From: Lactobacillus sp. CBA3605
Lineage (GTDB): Bacteria > Bacillota > Bacilli > Lactobacillales > Lactobacillaceae
DNA: 64,000 nt
Assembly: GCF_002970915.1 (NCBI RefSeq)
Contig: NZ_CP027190.1
Location: 434,001-498,000 of the forward strand
Reading direction: 5' to 3'
Under the pieces are notes generated by a model. The model saw nothing but the letters and a program-made list of their open reading frames with translations, was not told the DNA's origin and did no database searches. The first letter of the stretch is position 1, and each line of letters begins with the position of its first letter. Made by a program: the position numbers and the translations under genes. Of the stretch, positions 19,975 to 29,842 are shown one piece after another.

Positions 19975-21831
19975 TTAAATTCCCTCCGTAATTTGAATCA
20001 ATGGTCGACTAGGATCGTAATTCAATAGATTATGATAAACGCCTTGATTTTTTGCGATTGAAAAAATAAAATCATAGACTTCTGATAGTACCCGACTCAG
20101 CGATTGATCAACTTCAGCCGGAATCCCAATTAAGAAGACTAGGCGTACTTTTCGATCTTGGTACTCAATTTCATGGTCAAAAACACCAACGCTAATCAGG
20201 ATTCGGTGCTGATTGGTATGATCAATCACATGTGGAATGGCCACGCCACCTTCAAAGACACATGACGATTTTTGTTCTCGCAATTGCCAGTCTTTTAAAA
20301 AAGTTTTGTTTAATTTTCCAACTGCAATTTTTTGTTCGATCATTTTTTGCGTTGCGACTAAATACCCATCTTGATCATCTAAAATTTGATAGCTAAAGTC
20401 ACATTGTTGATTTTTAATCGCCTTTTCAATCAAAGAAACTTGTAATTTACTTTGCAACTCATCTGCACGAAAGACTGTGCTAATTCGGACAATCGACGAT
20501 ACCCCATCATCATAATTGATTGGGCCATTGGTAAAAATTAATAAGAAATGTTGATGTTGCGACTTTAAAGCGGTTACATCATTGAACACTGTAATCGTAA
20601 CTGATCCTTCAAAAATAGCATTCAATCGGTGTTCAATAAAGCGCGTCACATTTTTTCCAATCGCACCCACCATCGCAACTGCGACAGTATTTTTTAATGC
20701 GCTTTGATTTTCTTCTAATTCCATTTCAAAATAAATTGTTAAATAACTAATTTCAATTGGATTAATGGACGTTGACAACGTTTGTTCCAGCGTTTGAATC
20801 GTCAGAACCGCTAAATCATTAGCCACGGGATACTGATTAGCGACATTTTCAGGTAATAAAGCAGTTGAGCTTACCTGAAAGATTGCTCGATTAATTAAAA
20901 ATAGTAAATGATACTTAATTTGTTGATAAAAGTGCGTAAAATCAAATTGAACATTCAAAGCCGCCGTTTGGGCGACTGTACGGAATAATTGCTGGTTGGT
21001 AGCCACCTGCTTAGCTACTAACTCATCGGATAATAACTCATTGGTTTGAAAGGTTAAGGGCGCCAGTAAATAGGTCATCTCAGCTTCAGCAATTGGCCGA
21101 TTCAAAACAAACTCAATGGTCGCCGCTAATTCTTGGACAGCTTCACTATGTTGCCACAGCGGCTGGAAATGAGGAATCGGTTTTGTGAGCTGATGTCCCC
21201 CATTAAAAGCCAGATAATCAGCAACGACTTTGCGCTCAATTTGAGCACTAATATGACTCGTCAGCTGTAGTTCATTACAAGTATTACGTAACTCCGCCAA
21301 TCGTGACTTTATTGGTAACGTCGTCACTGGATAATAATCATAGACAAGCTGTTCAATCACAATTGGCACATGATACTCATCATTAAAAACTAACCGAATA
21401 CCATTATTGGTCATCGATTCAATCGTAGCTCGATATTGACTTAATTTTCTCCGTAAACTCGTAATATCACGGGTTAGCGTCGGCTTACTAATCGACAGCG
21501 ATTCAGCCAGAGCATCTAAAGTAACGTAACTAGTTGCTTGAATCAATTGATTCACGATATATGCCTGACGCTTATCTGGATCGTTAAAATCCAACTTTTG
21601 TTTTAACTGACTAGTTTGTAATTGTGCTAACTGCTGATAATCATTAACTTGTAAGAAAAAGCGCTGCTGTTTTTGTCGAACTTCTGCAATTCCTTCAAGA
21701 TCATCATTCAAATTTTGAATATACTTGTGCATCGTCCGTTTAGAAACGTGCTCGTGGGCAAGTAATTCAGCCATCTGGACTGAATCATTAGCCACCAAGT
21801 AATTTAATAAACGAAAATCTTGATTATCCAA
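19975..21831 (-). CDS. gutR: PRD-type regulator of the sorbitol operon
   Basis: PTS-controlled transcriptional activator of the BglG/MtlR type. Of 618 residues, the N-terminus holds two helix-turn-helix blocks (VQMAELLAHEHVSKRTMHKYIQNL and VTLDALAESLSISKPTLTRDI). PRD domains fill the middle, an EIIB-like part follows, and the C-terminus is an EIIA Fru/Mtl-type domain with the active-site pattern GVAIPHV (His near residue 533). The start is TTG with AAAGGA at 9 bp. As second gene it links PTS phosphorylation state to gut expression. Confidence 0.92.
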   Translation of the reverse strand: MDNQDFRLLNYLVANDSVQMAELLAHEHVSKRTMHKYIQNLNDDLEGIAEVRQKQQRFFLQVNDYQQLAQLQTSQLKQKLDFNDPDKRQAYIVNQLIQATSYVTLDALAESLSISKPTLTRDITSLRRKLSQYRATIESMTNNGIRLVFNDEYHVPIVIEQLVYDYYPVTTLPIKSRLAELRNTCNELQLTSHISAQIERKVVADYLAFNGGHQLTKPIPHFQPLWQHSEAVQELAATIEFVLNRPIAEAEMTYLLAPLTFQTNELLSDELVAKQVATNQQLFRTVAQTAALNVQFDFTHFYQQIKYHLLFLINRAIFQVSSTALLPENVANQYPVANDLAVLTIQTLEQTLSTSINPIEISYLTIYFEMELEENQSALKNTVAVAMVGAIGKNVTRFIEHRLNAIFEGSVTITVFNDVTALKSQHQHFLLIFTNGPINYDDGVSSIVRISTVFRADELQSKLQVSLIEKAIKNQQCDFSYQILDDQDGYLVATQKMIEQKIAVGKLNKTFLKDWQLREQKSSCVFEGGVAIPHVIDHTNQHRILISVGVFDHEIEYQDRKVRLVFLIGIPAEVDQSLSRVLSEVYDFIFSIAKNQGVYHNLLNYDPSRPLIQITEGI

Positions 21832-21846
21832 TCAAACCAAATCCTT

Positions 21847-22650
21847 TCATCCGCGCGACTTACCACCCGCAACATTCGTGGTAACACCCGTAATATAGCT
21901 AGCACGTGTGGATAGGAAGTAACTGACTAAATCAGCAACTTCAACTAGATGTCCACTACGACCCAACGGTGTGGTAGTCGTACTCTTATACCCAGCTCTT
22001 AAATCCGCAACAGTCTTATGCCGTGTATAGGCTAGTGCTTCTTCATATGCCGGTGTTCGTAACCCAGTTGCTTCCATAATGCCTGGTGCAACCCCAACAA
22101 CACGAATATTAAATTCACCCAATTCTTTCGCCCAAGAACGCGTTAACCCATTAATAGCGCCCTTAGTACTTGAATAAATACTTTGACCCTGTGACCCTTC
22201 TAACCCAGCCTCAGATGACATATTCACAATGACACCTTGCTTTTGCTTGGCCATATAATGTCCAACTGCCTGTGACATCAAGAAGACACTCTTAACATTA
22301 ACAGCAAACATCTTATCAAAGGCCCCTTCATCCAATTCGTACTGACTTGCTGGCATTTGATTGTCGACTAATAGTCGTGGTAAATTAATCCCAGCATTAT
22401 TTACTAACCCATCAATTCTACCAAACTGGTCAATGACTTGTTGAACTAAACTGGCGACCGCCACTTTTGAAGTCACATCCGTCTTAATAAAGGTTAACTT
22501 ATCGGCTTTAAATTCACCAGCCTTTAAATCAGCATTAATAACTTGAGCGCCATGACCAATTAATTCTTGAACAATGGCATCCCCAATTCCAGATGAGCCT
22601 CCGGTAACAATCATGACCCGGTTTACTAATTCTAACCAATCTTCTGACAT
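21847..22650 (-). CDS. gutF: sorbitol-6-phosphate 2-dehydrogenase
   Basis: NAD-dependent short-chain dehydrogenase converting sorbitol-6-phosphate to fructose-6-phosphate. About 267 residues: the Rossmann motif TGGSSGIGDAI, NNAGINL, the catalytic tetrad elements (Ser in NMSSEAG, YSSTKGA) and a C-terminal GGKSRG. The ATG at 22650 (MSEDWLEL) is preferred for its 9-bp distance from GGAG; ATG 22656 and TTG 22665 are too close to or within the site. First gene of the operon, with a cre site in its promoter. Confidence 0.95.
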   Translation of the reverse strand: MSEDWLELVNRVMIVTGGSSGIGDAIVQELIGHGAQVINADLKAGEFKADKLTFIKTDVTSKVAVASLVQQVIDQFGRIDGLVNNAGINLPRLLVDNQMPASQYELDEGAFDKMFAVNVKSVFLMSQAVGHYMAKQKQGVIVNMSSEAGLEGSQGQSIYSSTKGAINGLTRSWAKELGEFNIRVVGVAPGIMEATGLRTPAYEEALAYTRHKTVADLRAGYKSTTTTPLGRSGHLVEVADLVSYFLSTRASYITGVTTNVAGGKSRG

Positions 22651-22698
22651 ATTCATGCACTCCAATCAAATTTTTGTTTTTTTCTTTTCAACATCCTC

Positions 22699-22727
22699 AT
22701 CATATGGCAAACGCTTTCATTAATTAA
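22699..22727 (-). promoter_or_regulatory. promoter of the sorbitol operon
   Basis: TATGAT (22699-22704) is a good -10, with a poor -35 TTAATT (22722-22727) 17 bp away. A weak -35 fits an activator-dependent promoter, here presumably GutR/GutM. Confidence 0.6.
22706..22720 (-). promoter_or_regulatory. catabolite-responsive element (cre)
   Basis: On the minus strand ATGAAAGCGTTTGCC fits the cre consensus WTGNAANCGNWNNC completely. It lies entirely inside the -35/-10 spacer of the gut promoter, so CcpA bound with HPr-Ser-P should block RNA polymerase directly when preferred sugars are present. Confidence 0.85.
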
Positions 22728-22794
22728 GAACGTTAATTTCACGACCATTTGAAAATATCGTATTTAATTGACCCCTGCCTACGAAAACACGTAA

Positions 22795-22836
22795 AAAAAG
22801 CCTGATGATGAGATAAGGAACACTCATCATCAGGCT
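22795..22836 (-). terminator. terminator of ftsK/spoIIIE
   Basis: A 13-bp stem (22800-22812 with 22823-22835) is followed on the minus strand by a run of seven T. It lies 18 bp beyond the translocase stop codon. Confidence 0.9.
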
Positions 22837-22853
22837 ATCGTCATCATATTATT

Positions 22854-25184
22854 TTATGGTTCATCAGAAGTTGGCGCCGAATCATCCGCTGGGGCTTGCC
22901 GATAAACCTGGCGCGCCTTACTACCTTCAGAAGGTCCTACCACGCCACGTTCTTCCATCTCATCAACAATTCGCGCCGCCCGATTATAACCAATTCTAAA
23001 ACGTCGTTGCAGCATCGATACACTGGCCGACTGCTGTTCCGTCACTAATTCAACCGCATCGGCATAGTATGCATCTTCACCATCACGAGGATCACTCCCC
23101 TCACTTGGTTCATCATCTTTAACGAGCATACTTTCATCATAATCTGCACTTTGCTGTGCCTTGATATAATTAATAACTTCTTCAACATCATGATCCGAAA
23201 CGTAGGCTCCTTGGACCCGCAATGGTTTATTCATGCCCATTGGTTGATACAACATGTCCCCGCGACCCAATAGTTTTTCTGCCCCATTACTATCAATAAT
23301 CGTCCGCGAATCCGTCCCACTTGAAACAGCAAATGCCATTCGTGATGGGACGTTCGCTTTAATAAGACCCGTAATAACGTCAACCGAGGGACGTTGCGTA
23401 GCTAGGATCATGTGAATACCTGCCGCTCGTGCCATCTGACCAAGCCGAATAATTGCATCTTCAACTTCACTAGACGTGACCATCATCAAATCAGCTAATT
23501 CATCCACAATCACGACAATATAAGGGAGTACGGGCCGATTTTTATCATCAGCCGCATTTTGTTGTCGAATATACTGATTATAGCCTTGCAGGTTACGTTG
23601 TTTGGAATCAGCAAACAACTCATACCGCCGTTCCATTTCAGCGACAACCTTATGCAACGCCCGTGCCGCTTTTTTCGGTTCCGTCACGACCGGGGTTAGT
23701 AAATGTGGAATCCCATTATAAATCCCCAACTCAACTTTTTTAGGGTCAATCAGCATGAACTTGACTTGGCTCGGTTTGGTAGTCATCAAGAGACCGGTAA
23801 TCATGACATTGATTGCCACTGACTTCCCACTCCCGGTCGAGCCAGCAATTAACAAATGCGGCATTTTCGATAAATCTGCGGTAACTAAATTACCTGACAC
23901 ATCGCGTCCCAACGGTACCTCTAACGGTTTCGTTGGATGTGCTGGTTGAGCTTCGACAATATCGCGAAATGAGACTGTCGAAACCTGTTTGTTTGGAACT
24001 TCAATCCCAATCAGCGACTTTCCCGGAATCGGTGCTTCAATTCGCAAGTCTTTCGCTGCCAACGCTAATGCCAAGTCGTCAGCTAGGTTAACAACCTTGC
24101 TAACTTTAACCCCAACTGCGGGGTGTAGTTCATACTTAGTGACAGAAGGCCCTAAGCTAACGTTTTTCACTTCAACACTGACACCAAAACTAGCCAAAGT
24201 CTCTTTTAATTTTTTCGAATTGCTTTCAATTGTGGCATATTCAGCACTTTGATCAGTTTTCGGGATTTTCGTCAACAGCGCTGACGATGGTAACTGATAA
24301 TTTGTCTCATCAACTGTCTCCAGTCCCTGTAAATCTGGCTCAACTGGTGCTGCCGTTTTAGCGATTGGTGCTTCTTGTTCACTAGCTACCACAATTTTCA
24401 TTGGCTCAGTCGATGCCGCACTAGCTGGTGTAGTCACGACTGGTGCTGGTTTTGGGGCCACGGGTGGTTGCTTTTCAGCTGCAGCCGCTTGTTGGTTGGC
24501 CTTAACTTGGCGTTGTGCCCGCCAACGCGCAATCTGAATCCGACTATAATGCGCTATCGTTTCGTAAGCATCTTTTAGATGAGTACCGCTGATGATTAAT
24601 GCCTTTCGAACCGCTATCATCGTCTGATGAAAAGGTAAATTAAAGGCAATAAAGACCCCGGCGACGATTAAAATAAGCGCGACTAACACCGTTCCTAAAT
24701 TGGCCACTAATGGATATGTTACACTGTATCCTGCTGCACCAACTAGGCCGCCACCAAGGTGTACAGATACACCACCCTTAGCAAAATCATTCTTAATTAA
24801 GTGCCATGTAATCGACCAAAAATCAGTATGTCGATTAAGCTGATTAAACATGGGGATTTCTAATAAGAGTAAATAGCTAAACCCGATTAAGTTCAGCCCA
24901 GTCCACCAACGCCAGCCAATTCGGGGCAATCGGCCAAAAATCGTTAAATAACCCATCAAGCCCAGTGTCAGAATTGCCAGCACCTGATAAGCATCCCCGG
25001 CAACTAACCGAAAACATTCTATAAAGAAGACACCAATTAGACCAAGCTTAAACAGCGCCAGTACGGTAATCAAACTGCCGACAAACCCAATAATATTGCC
25101 GGTCATTTGTCGCTGTACGGTCCGATTTGTTTTTTTAGTCCGGGCTGGCCGACGCTTTTTAGTTGTTTGTTGCTTTCGTGCCAC
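22854..25184 (-). CDS. ftsK: DNA translocase FtsK/SpoIIIE
   Basis: Septal DNA pump that clears chromosome from the closing division site. Of 776 residues, the first 200 carry four or five membrane segments. A proline/alanine-rich linker follows (about 230-290), then the alpha/beta motor with Walker A GSTGSGKS near residue 440 and Walker [16 protein letters not shown]. The C-terminal gamma domain is a winged helix ([39 protein letters not shown]) that reads KOPS/SRS-type sites. The start is GTG after AAGGA. Confidence 0.97.
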   Translation of the reverse strand: MARKQQTTKKRRPARTKKTNRTVQRQMTGNIIGFVGSLITVLALFKLGLIGVFFIECFRLVAGDAYQVLAILTLGLMGYLTIFGRLPRIGWRWWTGLNLIGFSYLLLLEIPMFNQLNRHTDFWSITWHLIKNDFAKGGVSVHLGGGLVGAAGYSVTYPLVANLGTVLVALILIVAGVFIAFNLPFHQTMIAVRKALIISGTHLKDAYETIAHYSRIQIARWRAQRQVKANQQAAAAEKQPPVAPKPAPVVTTPASAASTEPMKIVVASEQEAPIAKTAAPVEPDLQGLETVDETNYQLPSSALLTKIPKTDQSAEYATIESNSKKLKETLASFGVSVEVKNVSLGPSVTKYELHPAVGVKVSKVVNLADDLALALAAKDLRIEAPIPGKSLIGIEVPNKQVSTVSFRDIVEAQPAHPTKPLEVPLGRDVSGNLVTADLSKMPHLLIAGSTGSGKSVAINVMITGLLMTTKPSQVKFMLIDPKKVELGIYNGIPHLLTPVVTEPKKAARALHKVVAEMERRYELFADSKQRNLQGYNQYIRQQNAADDKNRPVLPYIVVIVDELADLMMVTSSEVEDAIIRLGQMARAAGIHMILATQRPSVDVITGLIKANVPSRMAFAVSSGTDSRTIIDSNGAEKLLGRGDMLYQPMGMNKPLRVQGAYVSDHDVEEVINYIKAQQSADYDESMLVKDDEPSEGSDPRDGEDAYYADAVELVTEQQSASVSMLQRRFRIGYNRAARIVDEMEERGVVGPSEGSKARQVYRQAPADDSAPTSDEP

Positions 25185-25266
25185 GCTGTAATCGTCCTTC
25201 CATTTCTAAATTAATTCCATTGTACCAAACTTATGTTCTGAATAGTGCTATTTTTAATAACCATCT

Positions 25267-25400
25267 GTGAACTACTCGGTCATAAATGACTGAGCTTCTG
25301 AGAACACTGCTAACTTACACAATAGCGGCAAGCACTATGCCCAGCGGTTACAGCTATTTATCACGGCTCGTTCCGAGCCTAGTTAGTCTTTAAGCATTCA
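25267..25400 (-). ncRNA. putative omega-RNA and right end of the tnpB element
   Basis: The 125 bases after the tnpB stop look like the guide-RNA region of an IS200/IS605 right end. A GGCTCG/CGAGCC hairpin (25365-25379) stands just downstream of the stop. An imperfect palindrome (25275-25294, CTCAGTCA..TGACCGAG) lies near the end, which closes with GTTCAC (25267-25272). By the TnpB model the host sequence beyond it, starting AGATGGTTATTAAAAAT, would be the guide. Boundaries are inferred from family pattern, not from a transcript. Confidence 0.55.
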
Positions 25401-26529
25401 ATATGTTTTTGGCGGCGTTAATATCCCGATCATGGTTAACACCACACTTTGGACATGTCCATTGCCGGATAGATAGTAGATGCTTACCATCATCGTAACC
25501 ACAGTCAGCACAGATTTGACTAGTTTTTCGAGGGTTCACAGTGACCAACCGTTTACCATACCAAGCACATTTATATTCAAGCTGCGTGCGTAGTTCACGC
25601 CAAGCTTGATTGGCAATTGCGCGAGCGAGCTGATGATTGCTGAGAAGATTTTTGGTTTTCAAATCTTCGATTTTAATCACATCGTAGAGCGTTACTAGTT
25701 TCTTAGTGAGTTGATGTAAATAGTTATTCCGCTGGTTAGCGATCTTTTCGTTATATTTAGCAACCATGATACGTGCCTTGCGATGATTACTGAAATCGAT
25801 TAATTCACGCGGTTCTAAGACTTGATTGTGTTTATCCCACGCAATTTCTTTCATGGCTTGTAACCGACGTCGGGCTAACCGTTTTTCCCAATAATGTTTC
25901 TTTCGCGATAAGGCTTTGTCAAAGCGAATAGTGGGATATTTGACACCATCACTGGTAATCATTAAATCCGCAACACCCATGTCAATCCCCACCGATTGCT
26001 TAGTTTTAGGCAGATTTTGTACGTCATTATCAACTAACAAAATAGCGTAATATTTGCCGGTAGCGGATAAACGGATTGTGACATTTTTAATCTTACCGGT
26101 GAGTTGTCGGCCAGACTTAAATGCAAGACGGCCTAATTTTGGTAATTTGATATAGTGTTGACTGATTTGACTAATATTATGATTGACTGAATTAGATCGA
26201 TAACTCTGTTTGGGGAATTTACGCGATTTGAACTTCGGAAAACCAGTGTGCTCCTGAAATAACTTCTGAAAAGCATGATGCAAGTCACGGCTAACATGTA
26301 AAAGACTGGTTGATTCGGCTTGTTTAAGAAAAGGGTATTCCTGTTTGAGGCACTTAATCAGATAATTCATACCAAATTCATTGACGTAATCTCCACCGTT
26401 GTTATGACGCTCAATCTGCATGCTTAATAACTGGTTCCAAACGAAACGACAGCAGCCAAAATTGTTAATGATTTTTTTCTTTTGGTCAATTTGGGGATAG
26501 ATCCTTGTTTTAATCGCCCATAGCGTCAT
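25390..26529 (-). CDS. tnpB: TnpB RNA-guided endonuclease (IS200/IS605 OrfB)
   Basis: Transposon-encoded RuvC-like nuclease, ancestor of Cas12, that uses an RNA made from the element's right end. The 379 residues appear intact: N-terminal HTH-like part, WED-like region, then the RuvC residues Asp183 (GIDMG), Glu288 (IKIEDL) and Asp369 (HDRDINAAKN). A zinc finger, C340-x2-C343 and C359-x2-C362, interrupts the last part. ATG with AGAGG. The partner tnpA is only a fragment, so the element can no longer move by itself. Confidence 0.95.
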   Translation of the reverse strand: MTLWAIKTRIYPQIDQKKKIINNFGCCRFVWNQLLSMQIERHNNGGDYVNEFGMNYLIKCLKQEYPFLKQAESTSLLHVSRDLHHAFQKLFQEHTGFPKFKSRKFPKQSYRSNSVNHNISQISQHYIKLPKLGRLAFKSGRQLTGKIKNVTIRLSATGKYYAILLVDNDVQNLPKTKQSVGIDMGVADLMITSDGVKYPTIRFDKALSRKKHYWEKRLARRRLQAMKEIAWDKHNQVLEPRELIDFSNHRKARIMVAKYNEKIANQRNNYLHQLTKKLVTLYDVIKIEDLKTKNLLSNHQLARAIANQAWRELRTQLEYKCAWYGKRLVTVNPRKTSQICADCGYDDGKHLLSIRQWTCPKCGVNHDRDINAAKNILNA

Positions 26530-26544
26530 TTAAAAGCACCTCTT

Positions 26545-26763
26545 TTATTCGTTGGTCACAGCTAGCTTTGGCGGTGCCCTAACCAATAAGTGGACATGGT
26601 CGTCTTGACCAATTTTCATCTGTTCAATACTAAATCCGTATTTTTAAACGATTTCTACCAATATTCTTTTCAAAGCAACCGCGATGTTTCTTTTTAACAT
26701 GCGATTGCAGTATTTAGTACCCCCAATAACAGGGTAATTAAGATGATTGACCATACGTAAGCC
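26545..26763 (-). pseudogene. tnpA: decayed tnpA (IS200/IS605 Y1 transposase)
   Basis: Reading leftward from about 26763, the frame gives VNHLNYPVIGGTKYCNRML, then an in-frame stop after LVEIV, then KYGFSIEQMKIGQDDHVHLL and APPKL before another stop at 26545. The HVHLL block is the HUH metal-binding motif of Y1 transposases (DHVHLLV). The N-terminus is unrecognisable, and the C-terminal half with the catalytic tyrosine is gone. It ends 16 bp before the tnpB start, as in complete IS605 elements. Confidence 0.8.
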
Positions 26764-26874
26764 TGCTAGTATCTTTTATAGATATAATTATTGTAGCTTA
26801 ACCCTATGCACCACATATAAAATAAAAAACGATTCATCACGTCCTTAAAAGAACGTATTTCCTCGCCTAGTTTC

Positions 26875-26920
26875 AAAAAAACGTGCCCCAGCGTTCGCCA
26901 AGTGCGCCGCTAAGTCACGT
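26875..26920 (-). terminator. terminator of trmL
   Basis: An imperfect stem (26882-26919, CGTG..CTTAGCG with CGCTGGG..CACG, including G-U pairs) is followed on the minus strand by seven T. It lies about 20 bp after the trmL stop. Confidence 0.7.
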
Positions 26921-26938
26921 CTAGTGCTAATCACTAGG

Positions 26939-27451
26939 TTACTTTAATTTATCATCCTCATAACGGTGCGACCGTTCCAGACTCAAAAAGTTTTGTTGCC
27001 GCAATGCTTCATAGATGACGATAGCTGCTGAATTAGATAAATTCAATGCCCGAATATGTGAATCATCTTGGGGAATCCGAATCGCTTTTTCTGGATATTG
27101 GCGCATAAAGGGTTCGGGTAGACCAGTCGTTTCCTTGCCAAACAAGAAATAATGATCTTTAGTCGTATCATGGTAATCAACATCCGTGTAATCATGGGTT
27201 GCAAATTTTGAGACAATGTATAACTGGTCCAAATCCGGAATACTAGCTAAAAAGGCCGGTAAATCAGCATGATAAGTAATATCTACACTATCCCAGTAAT
27301 CTAATCCAGCACGTTTGAGGTGTTTATCATCAACTTTGAAGCCCAGTGGTTCAATTAAATGCAGGGCCGTATCCGTACCGGCACAAGTTCGAGCAATATT
27401 ACCAGTGTTAGCTGGCATCAATGGTTCAAATAAGGCAATATGATTTGTCAA
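26939..27451 (-). CDS. trmL: tRNA (cytidine(34)-2'-O)-methyltransferase
   Basis: SPOUT-class methyltransferase that 2'-O-methylates wobble position 34 of tRNA-Leu isoacceptors. About 170 residues with the family motifs EPLMPANTGNIARTC near the N-terminus, LFGKETTGLP and the C-terminal knot strand RIPQDDSHIRALNLSNSAAIVIYEAL. The TTG at 27451 was chosen because AAAGGAAG is about 7 bp upstream; the longer frame to 27490 adds only an odd Ile/Lys-rich stretch. Transcribed alone, ending in its own hairpin. Confidence 0.93.
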   Translation of the reverse strand: MTNHIALFEPLMPANTGNIARTCAGTDTALHLIEPLGFKVDDKHLKRAGLDYWDSVDITYHADLPAFLASIPDLDQLYIVSKFATHDYTDVDYHDTTKDHYFLFGKETTGLPEPFMRQYPEKAIRIPQDDSHIRALNLSNSAAIVIYEALRQQNFLSLERSHRYEDDKLK

Positions 27452-27605
27452 AATAATCTTCCTTTTAATTATAATCTTAATCATTATCATACCATGACTA
27501 ACAGGGCAACACCTAGTGTTTCTATCGTAAAAACTGATTATTCGCTAACCTACCGAACTTTCTCTATACTGAACTTGTGACTTAAATAAAGGAGGAATTC
27601 AAATA

Positions 27606-28253
27606 ATGAAAATTATGATTATCGGCGCCACCGGTATGACCGGAAGTGCCTTAGTTACAACCGCCCTTGACCGTGGCCATCAAGTTTTGGCCGTGGCCCG
27701 TTCCGCTGAAAAGTTAGCCGCCCTACCGGCACATGCTAACTTAACGACACAAGTTAAAGATGCCTTTAGCCTAACTAAGGCCGACCTCTCAGCAGTTGAT
27801 ATCGTCGTTGATGCCATGGCAAGCGCCCCCGACCATGCATACTTACACGTGGACTTAGCCACTAAACTGGTTGCCACTTTACGGCAAACGACGGCACCAC
27901 GCTTAGTCTTTATTTTAGGTGCCGGAAGCTTAACAACTGGCGATGACCATCATTTAGTTGTTCGTGATATTGAAAGTGACCCTGCTAATGATGCCTTTGT
28001 TGCAATTCCTAAAAATCAGTTGAGCGAACTTACCTTCTTACGGACAGTCACCAACGTGAGCTGGGTCGGGATTTCACCAGCCGCTGACTTTCATGATGGC
28101 CCGGCAACTCCAGCTATCATTGGGACCGACACGTTACTCGTTAACGCGCAAGGTCAATCAGTCACAACAAGTGGGACCATGGCTGTTGCAGTCTTAGATG
28201 AAATTGAACACCCACAACACCATCAAACTCGTTTTACAGTTGCTAATCAGTAA
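27606..28253 (+). CDS. NAD(P)-binding oxidoreductase
   Basis: Atypical short-chain dehydrogenase or NmrA/YwnB-like protein of 215 residues. The N-terminal glycine motif GATGMTGSALV binds NAD(P), and a second block reads RLVFILGAGSL. The canonical YxxxK pair is not evident; KNQLSELTFLR occupies that region. Substrate unknown. Strong AAAGGAGG precedes the ATG. Transcribed alone from a probable TATACT promoter around 27567, ended by a hairpin. Confidence 0.8.
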   Translation: MKIMIIGATGMTGSALVTTALDRGHQVLAVARSAEKLAALPAHANLTTQVKDAFSLTKADLSAVDIVVDAMASAPDHAYLHVDLATKLVATLRQTTAPRLVFILGAGSLTTGDDHHLVVRDIESDPANDAFVAIPKNQLSELTFLRTVTNVSWVGISPAADFHDGPATPAIIGTDTLLVNAQGQSVTTSGTMAVAVLDEIEHPQHHQTRFTVANQ

Positions 28254-28263
28254 ACATTATTCG

Positions 28264-28306
28264 CAGAACTTAACCCCGCTTCATTCGGGACTAAGTTCTT
28301 TTTTTA
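28264..28306 (+). terminator. terminator of the oxidoreductase gene
   Basis: AGAACTTA..CCCC pairs with GGG..TAAGTTCT (28265-28299), followed by seven T. It begins 10 bp after the stop codon. Confidence 0.85.
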
Positions 28307-28395
28307 TGTGCCTAAATTAGCCGGCTTTAATCTTTTCTTCACGGAAACATGCTAAGCTAAATCTTATTCAATTCTGTCATGAAAGTAGTGATTCC

Positions 28396-29739
28396 ATGCA
28401 AAACCGTTTAACCGGTCGTCAATTGCTCTTTATTAGTACCATGTTATTTGGCTTATTTTTTGGCGCTGGTAATTTAATTTTTCCAATTTATCTTGGGCAA
28501 CAGGCCGGCCAACATGTCGGGCCAGCGATTATCGGTCTTCTAATTACAGGTATTGGCTTACCATTGTTGGGCGTAATTGGGATTGGACTAACGCGCAGTG
28601 CCGGCGTTTTTGCACTCGCAACAAAGGTAAGTCGGCCTTACGCCTATATTTTTACAATCCTGTTGTACTTCACTTTAGGTCCACTATTTGCAATGCCGCG
28701 GTTAGCGACCACGGCCTTTCAGATCGGATTAGTGCCGTTTTTAACCAAATCGCAGCAATCTTGGGCCTTACTAGCCTTTTCCTTAGGCTTCTTCGGCGTT
28801 ACTTGGGGGTTAGCGCGCAATCCAGGCCAAATCATGACTTATATTGGCAAATGGTTAACACCAATTTTTTTGCTTTTATTAGGTAGTCTGATGTTAGTCG
28901 CCCTCGTTAAACCGTTGGGCAATTTCAACGTCGTAGCCCAAGGCGCTTACGTTACCCATCCCATTTTAACCGGATTCACTGAAGGCTATAATACCATGGA
29001 TGCCTTGGCGGCTTTAGCCTTTGGTATTATCGTGGTTGATGCGATTCGTGGATTGGGCGTCACCGAACCAAAACAAATTGCCACTGACACTATCAAAGCT
29101 GGTCTAATCAGTATGGCACTCATGGCCTTGATCTATACTTTATTAGCCGTGATTGGGACAATGAGTTTAGGGCGCTTTAGTCCCGCAAGTAACGGTGGGA
29201 TTACCTTGGCACAGATTGCGCATGCCTACTTCGGTCGCTTTGGGAATGCGCTCTTAGCTTTGATTGTCATCACCGCATGTCTCAAAACGGCCGTCGGATT
29301 GACTGCGGCTTTTGGTGACACATTACACACCATGTTTCCTAAAGTTTCCTACATTTTTTTAATTAGTGGGGCTTGTTTAATTCCAGCTATTTTAGCTAAT
29401 ATCGGTCTCACGCAATTAATTACGTACTCAACGCCCATTTTAATGAGCCTGTATCCACTCGCAATTGTCCTTATTTCATTGGCTGTGCTCTCACCATGGC
29501 TGGGCACGTCTCGCTGGTTATTTGCGATGACCACCGCTTGGACGTTAATTCCCGCATTGCTAGCAGGCTTAGTCGCCTTACCACAATCCTTGCGCCAAGC
29601 CCATTGGCTACGTGTCCTGGTGCATTTAAATGCCTCCTTACCATTGGCAGAACTCGGTCTTGGCTGGACTGTTCCAGCTCTAATTGGCTTAATTCTGGGT
29701 CTGGGTGGTCGTTATTGGCAGCGCCGGCAAACTGTTTAA
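28396..29739 (+). CDS. brnQ: branched-chain amino acid transporter BrnQ
   Basis: Sodium-dependent leucine/isoleucine/valine uptake carrier of the LIVCS family. The 447-residue protein is hydrophobic throughout, with about twelve membrane segments. It has the family motifs GLFFGAGNLIFPIYLGQQAG near the N-terminus and FTEGYNTMDALAALAFGIIVVDAIRGLG in the middle. ATG start; the ribosome site is weak. Transcribed alone and closed by a terminator. Confidence 0.95.
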   Translation: MQNRLTGRQLLFISTMLFGLFFGAGNLIFPIYLGQQAGQHVGPAIIGLLITGIGLPLLGVIGIGLTRSAGVFALATKVSRPYAYIFTILLYFTLGPLFAMPRLATTAFQIGLVPFLTKSQQSWALLAFSLGFFGVTWGLARNPGQIMTYIGKWLTPIFLLLLGSLMLVALVKPLGNFNVVAQGAYVTHPILTGFTEGYNTMDALAALAFGIIVVDAIRGLGVTEPKQIATDTIKAGLISMALMALIYTLLAVIGTMSLGRFSPASNGGITLAQIAHAYFGRFGNALLALIVITACLKTAVGLTAAFGDTLHTMFPKVSYIFLISGACLIPAILANIGLTQLITYSTPILMSLYPLAIVLISLAVLSPWLGTSRWLFAMTTAWTLIPALLAGLVALPQSLRQAHWLRVLVHLNASLPLAELGLGWTVPALIGLILGLGGRYWQRRQTV

Positions 29740-29768
29740 ATTGGCCATTTCAGCTATCTTTCAAGCCT

Positions 29769-29808
29769 AAAAAGGCATCAGAGTTTATCCCTGATGCCTT
29801 TTTTTGAT
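29769..29808 (+). terminator. terminator of brnQ
   Basis: AAAAGGCATCAG..CTGATGCCTTTTTTT forms a 10-bp stem with a T run, starting 30 bp after the brnQ stop. Confidence 0.9.
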
Positions 29809-29842
29809 ATTAAATTTGTTAATCTACGATAAATACAAGCTA

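Noticed and set aside
26821-26881. Possible left end of the IS element near 26821-26870
   Set aside because: Small complementary stretches exist (ACGTCC..GAACGT), but no convincing IS605 left-end hairpin or target site could be defined.
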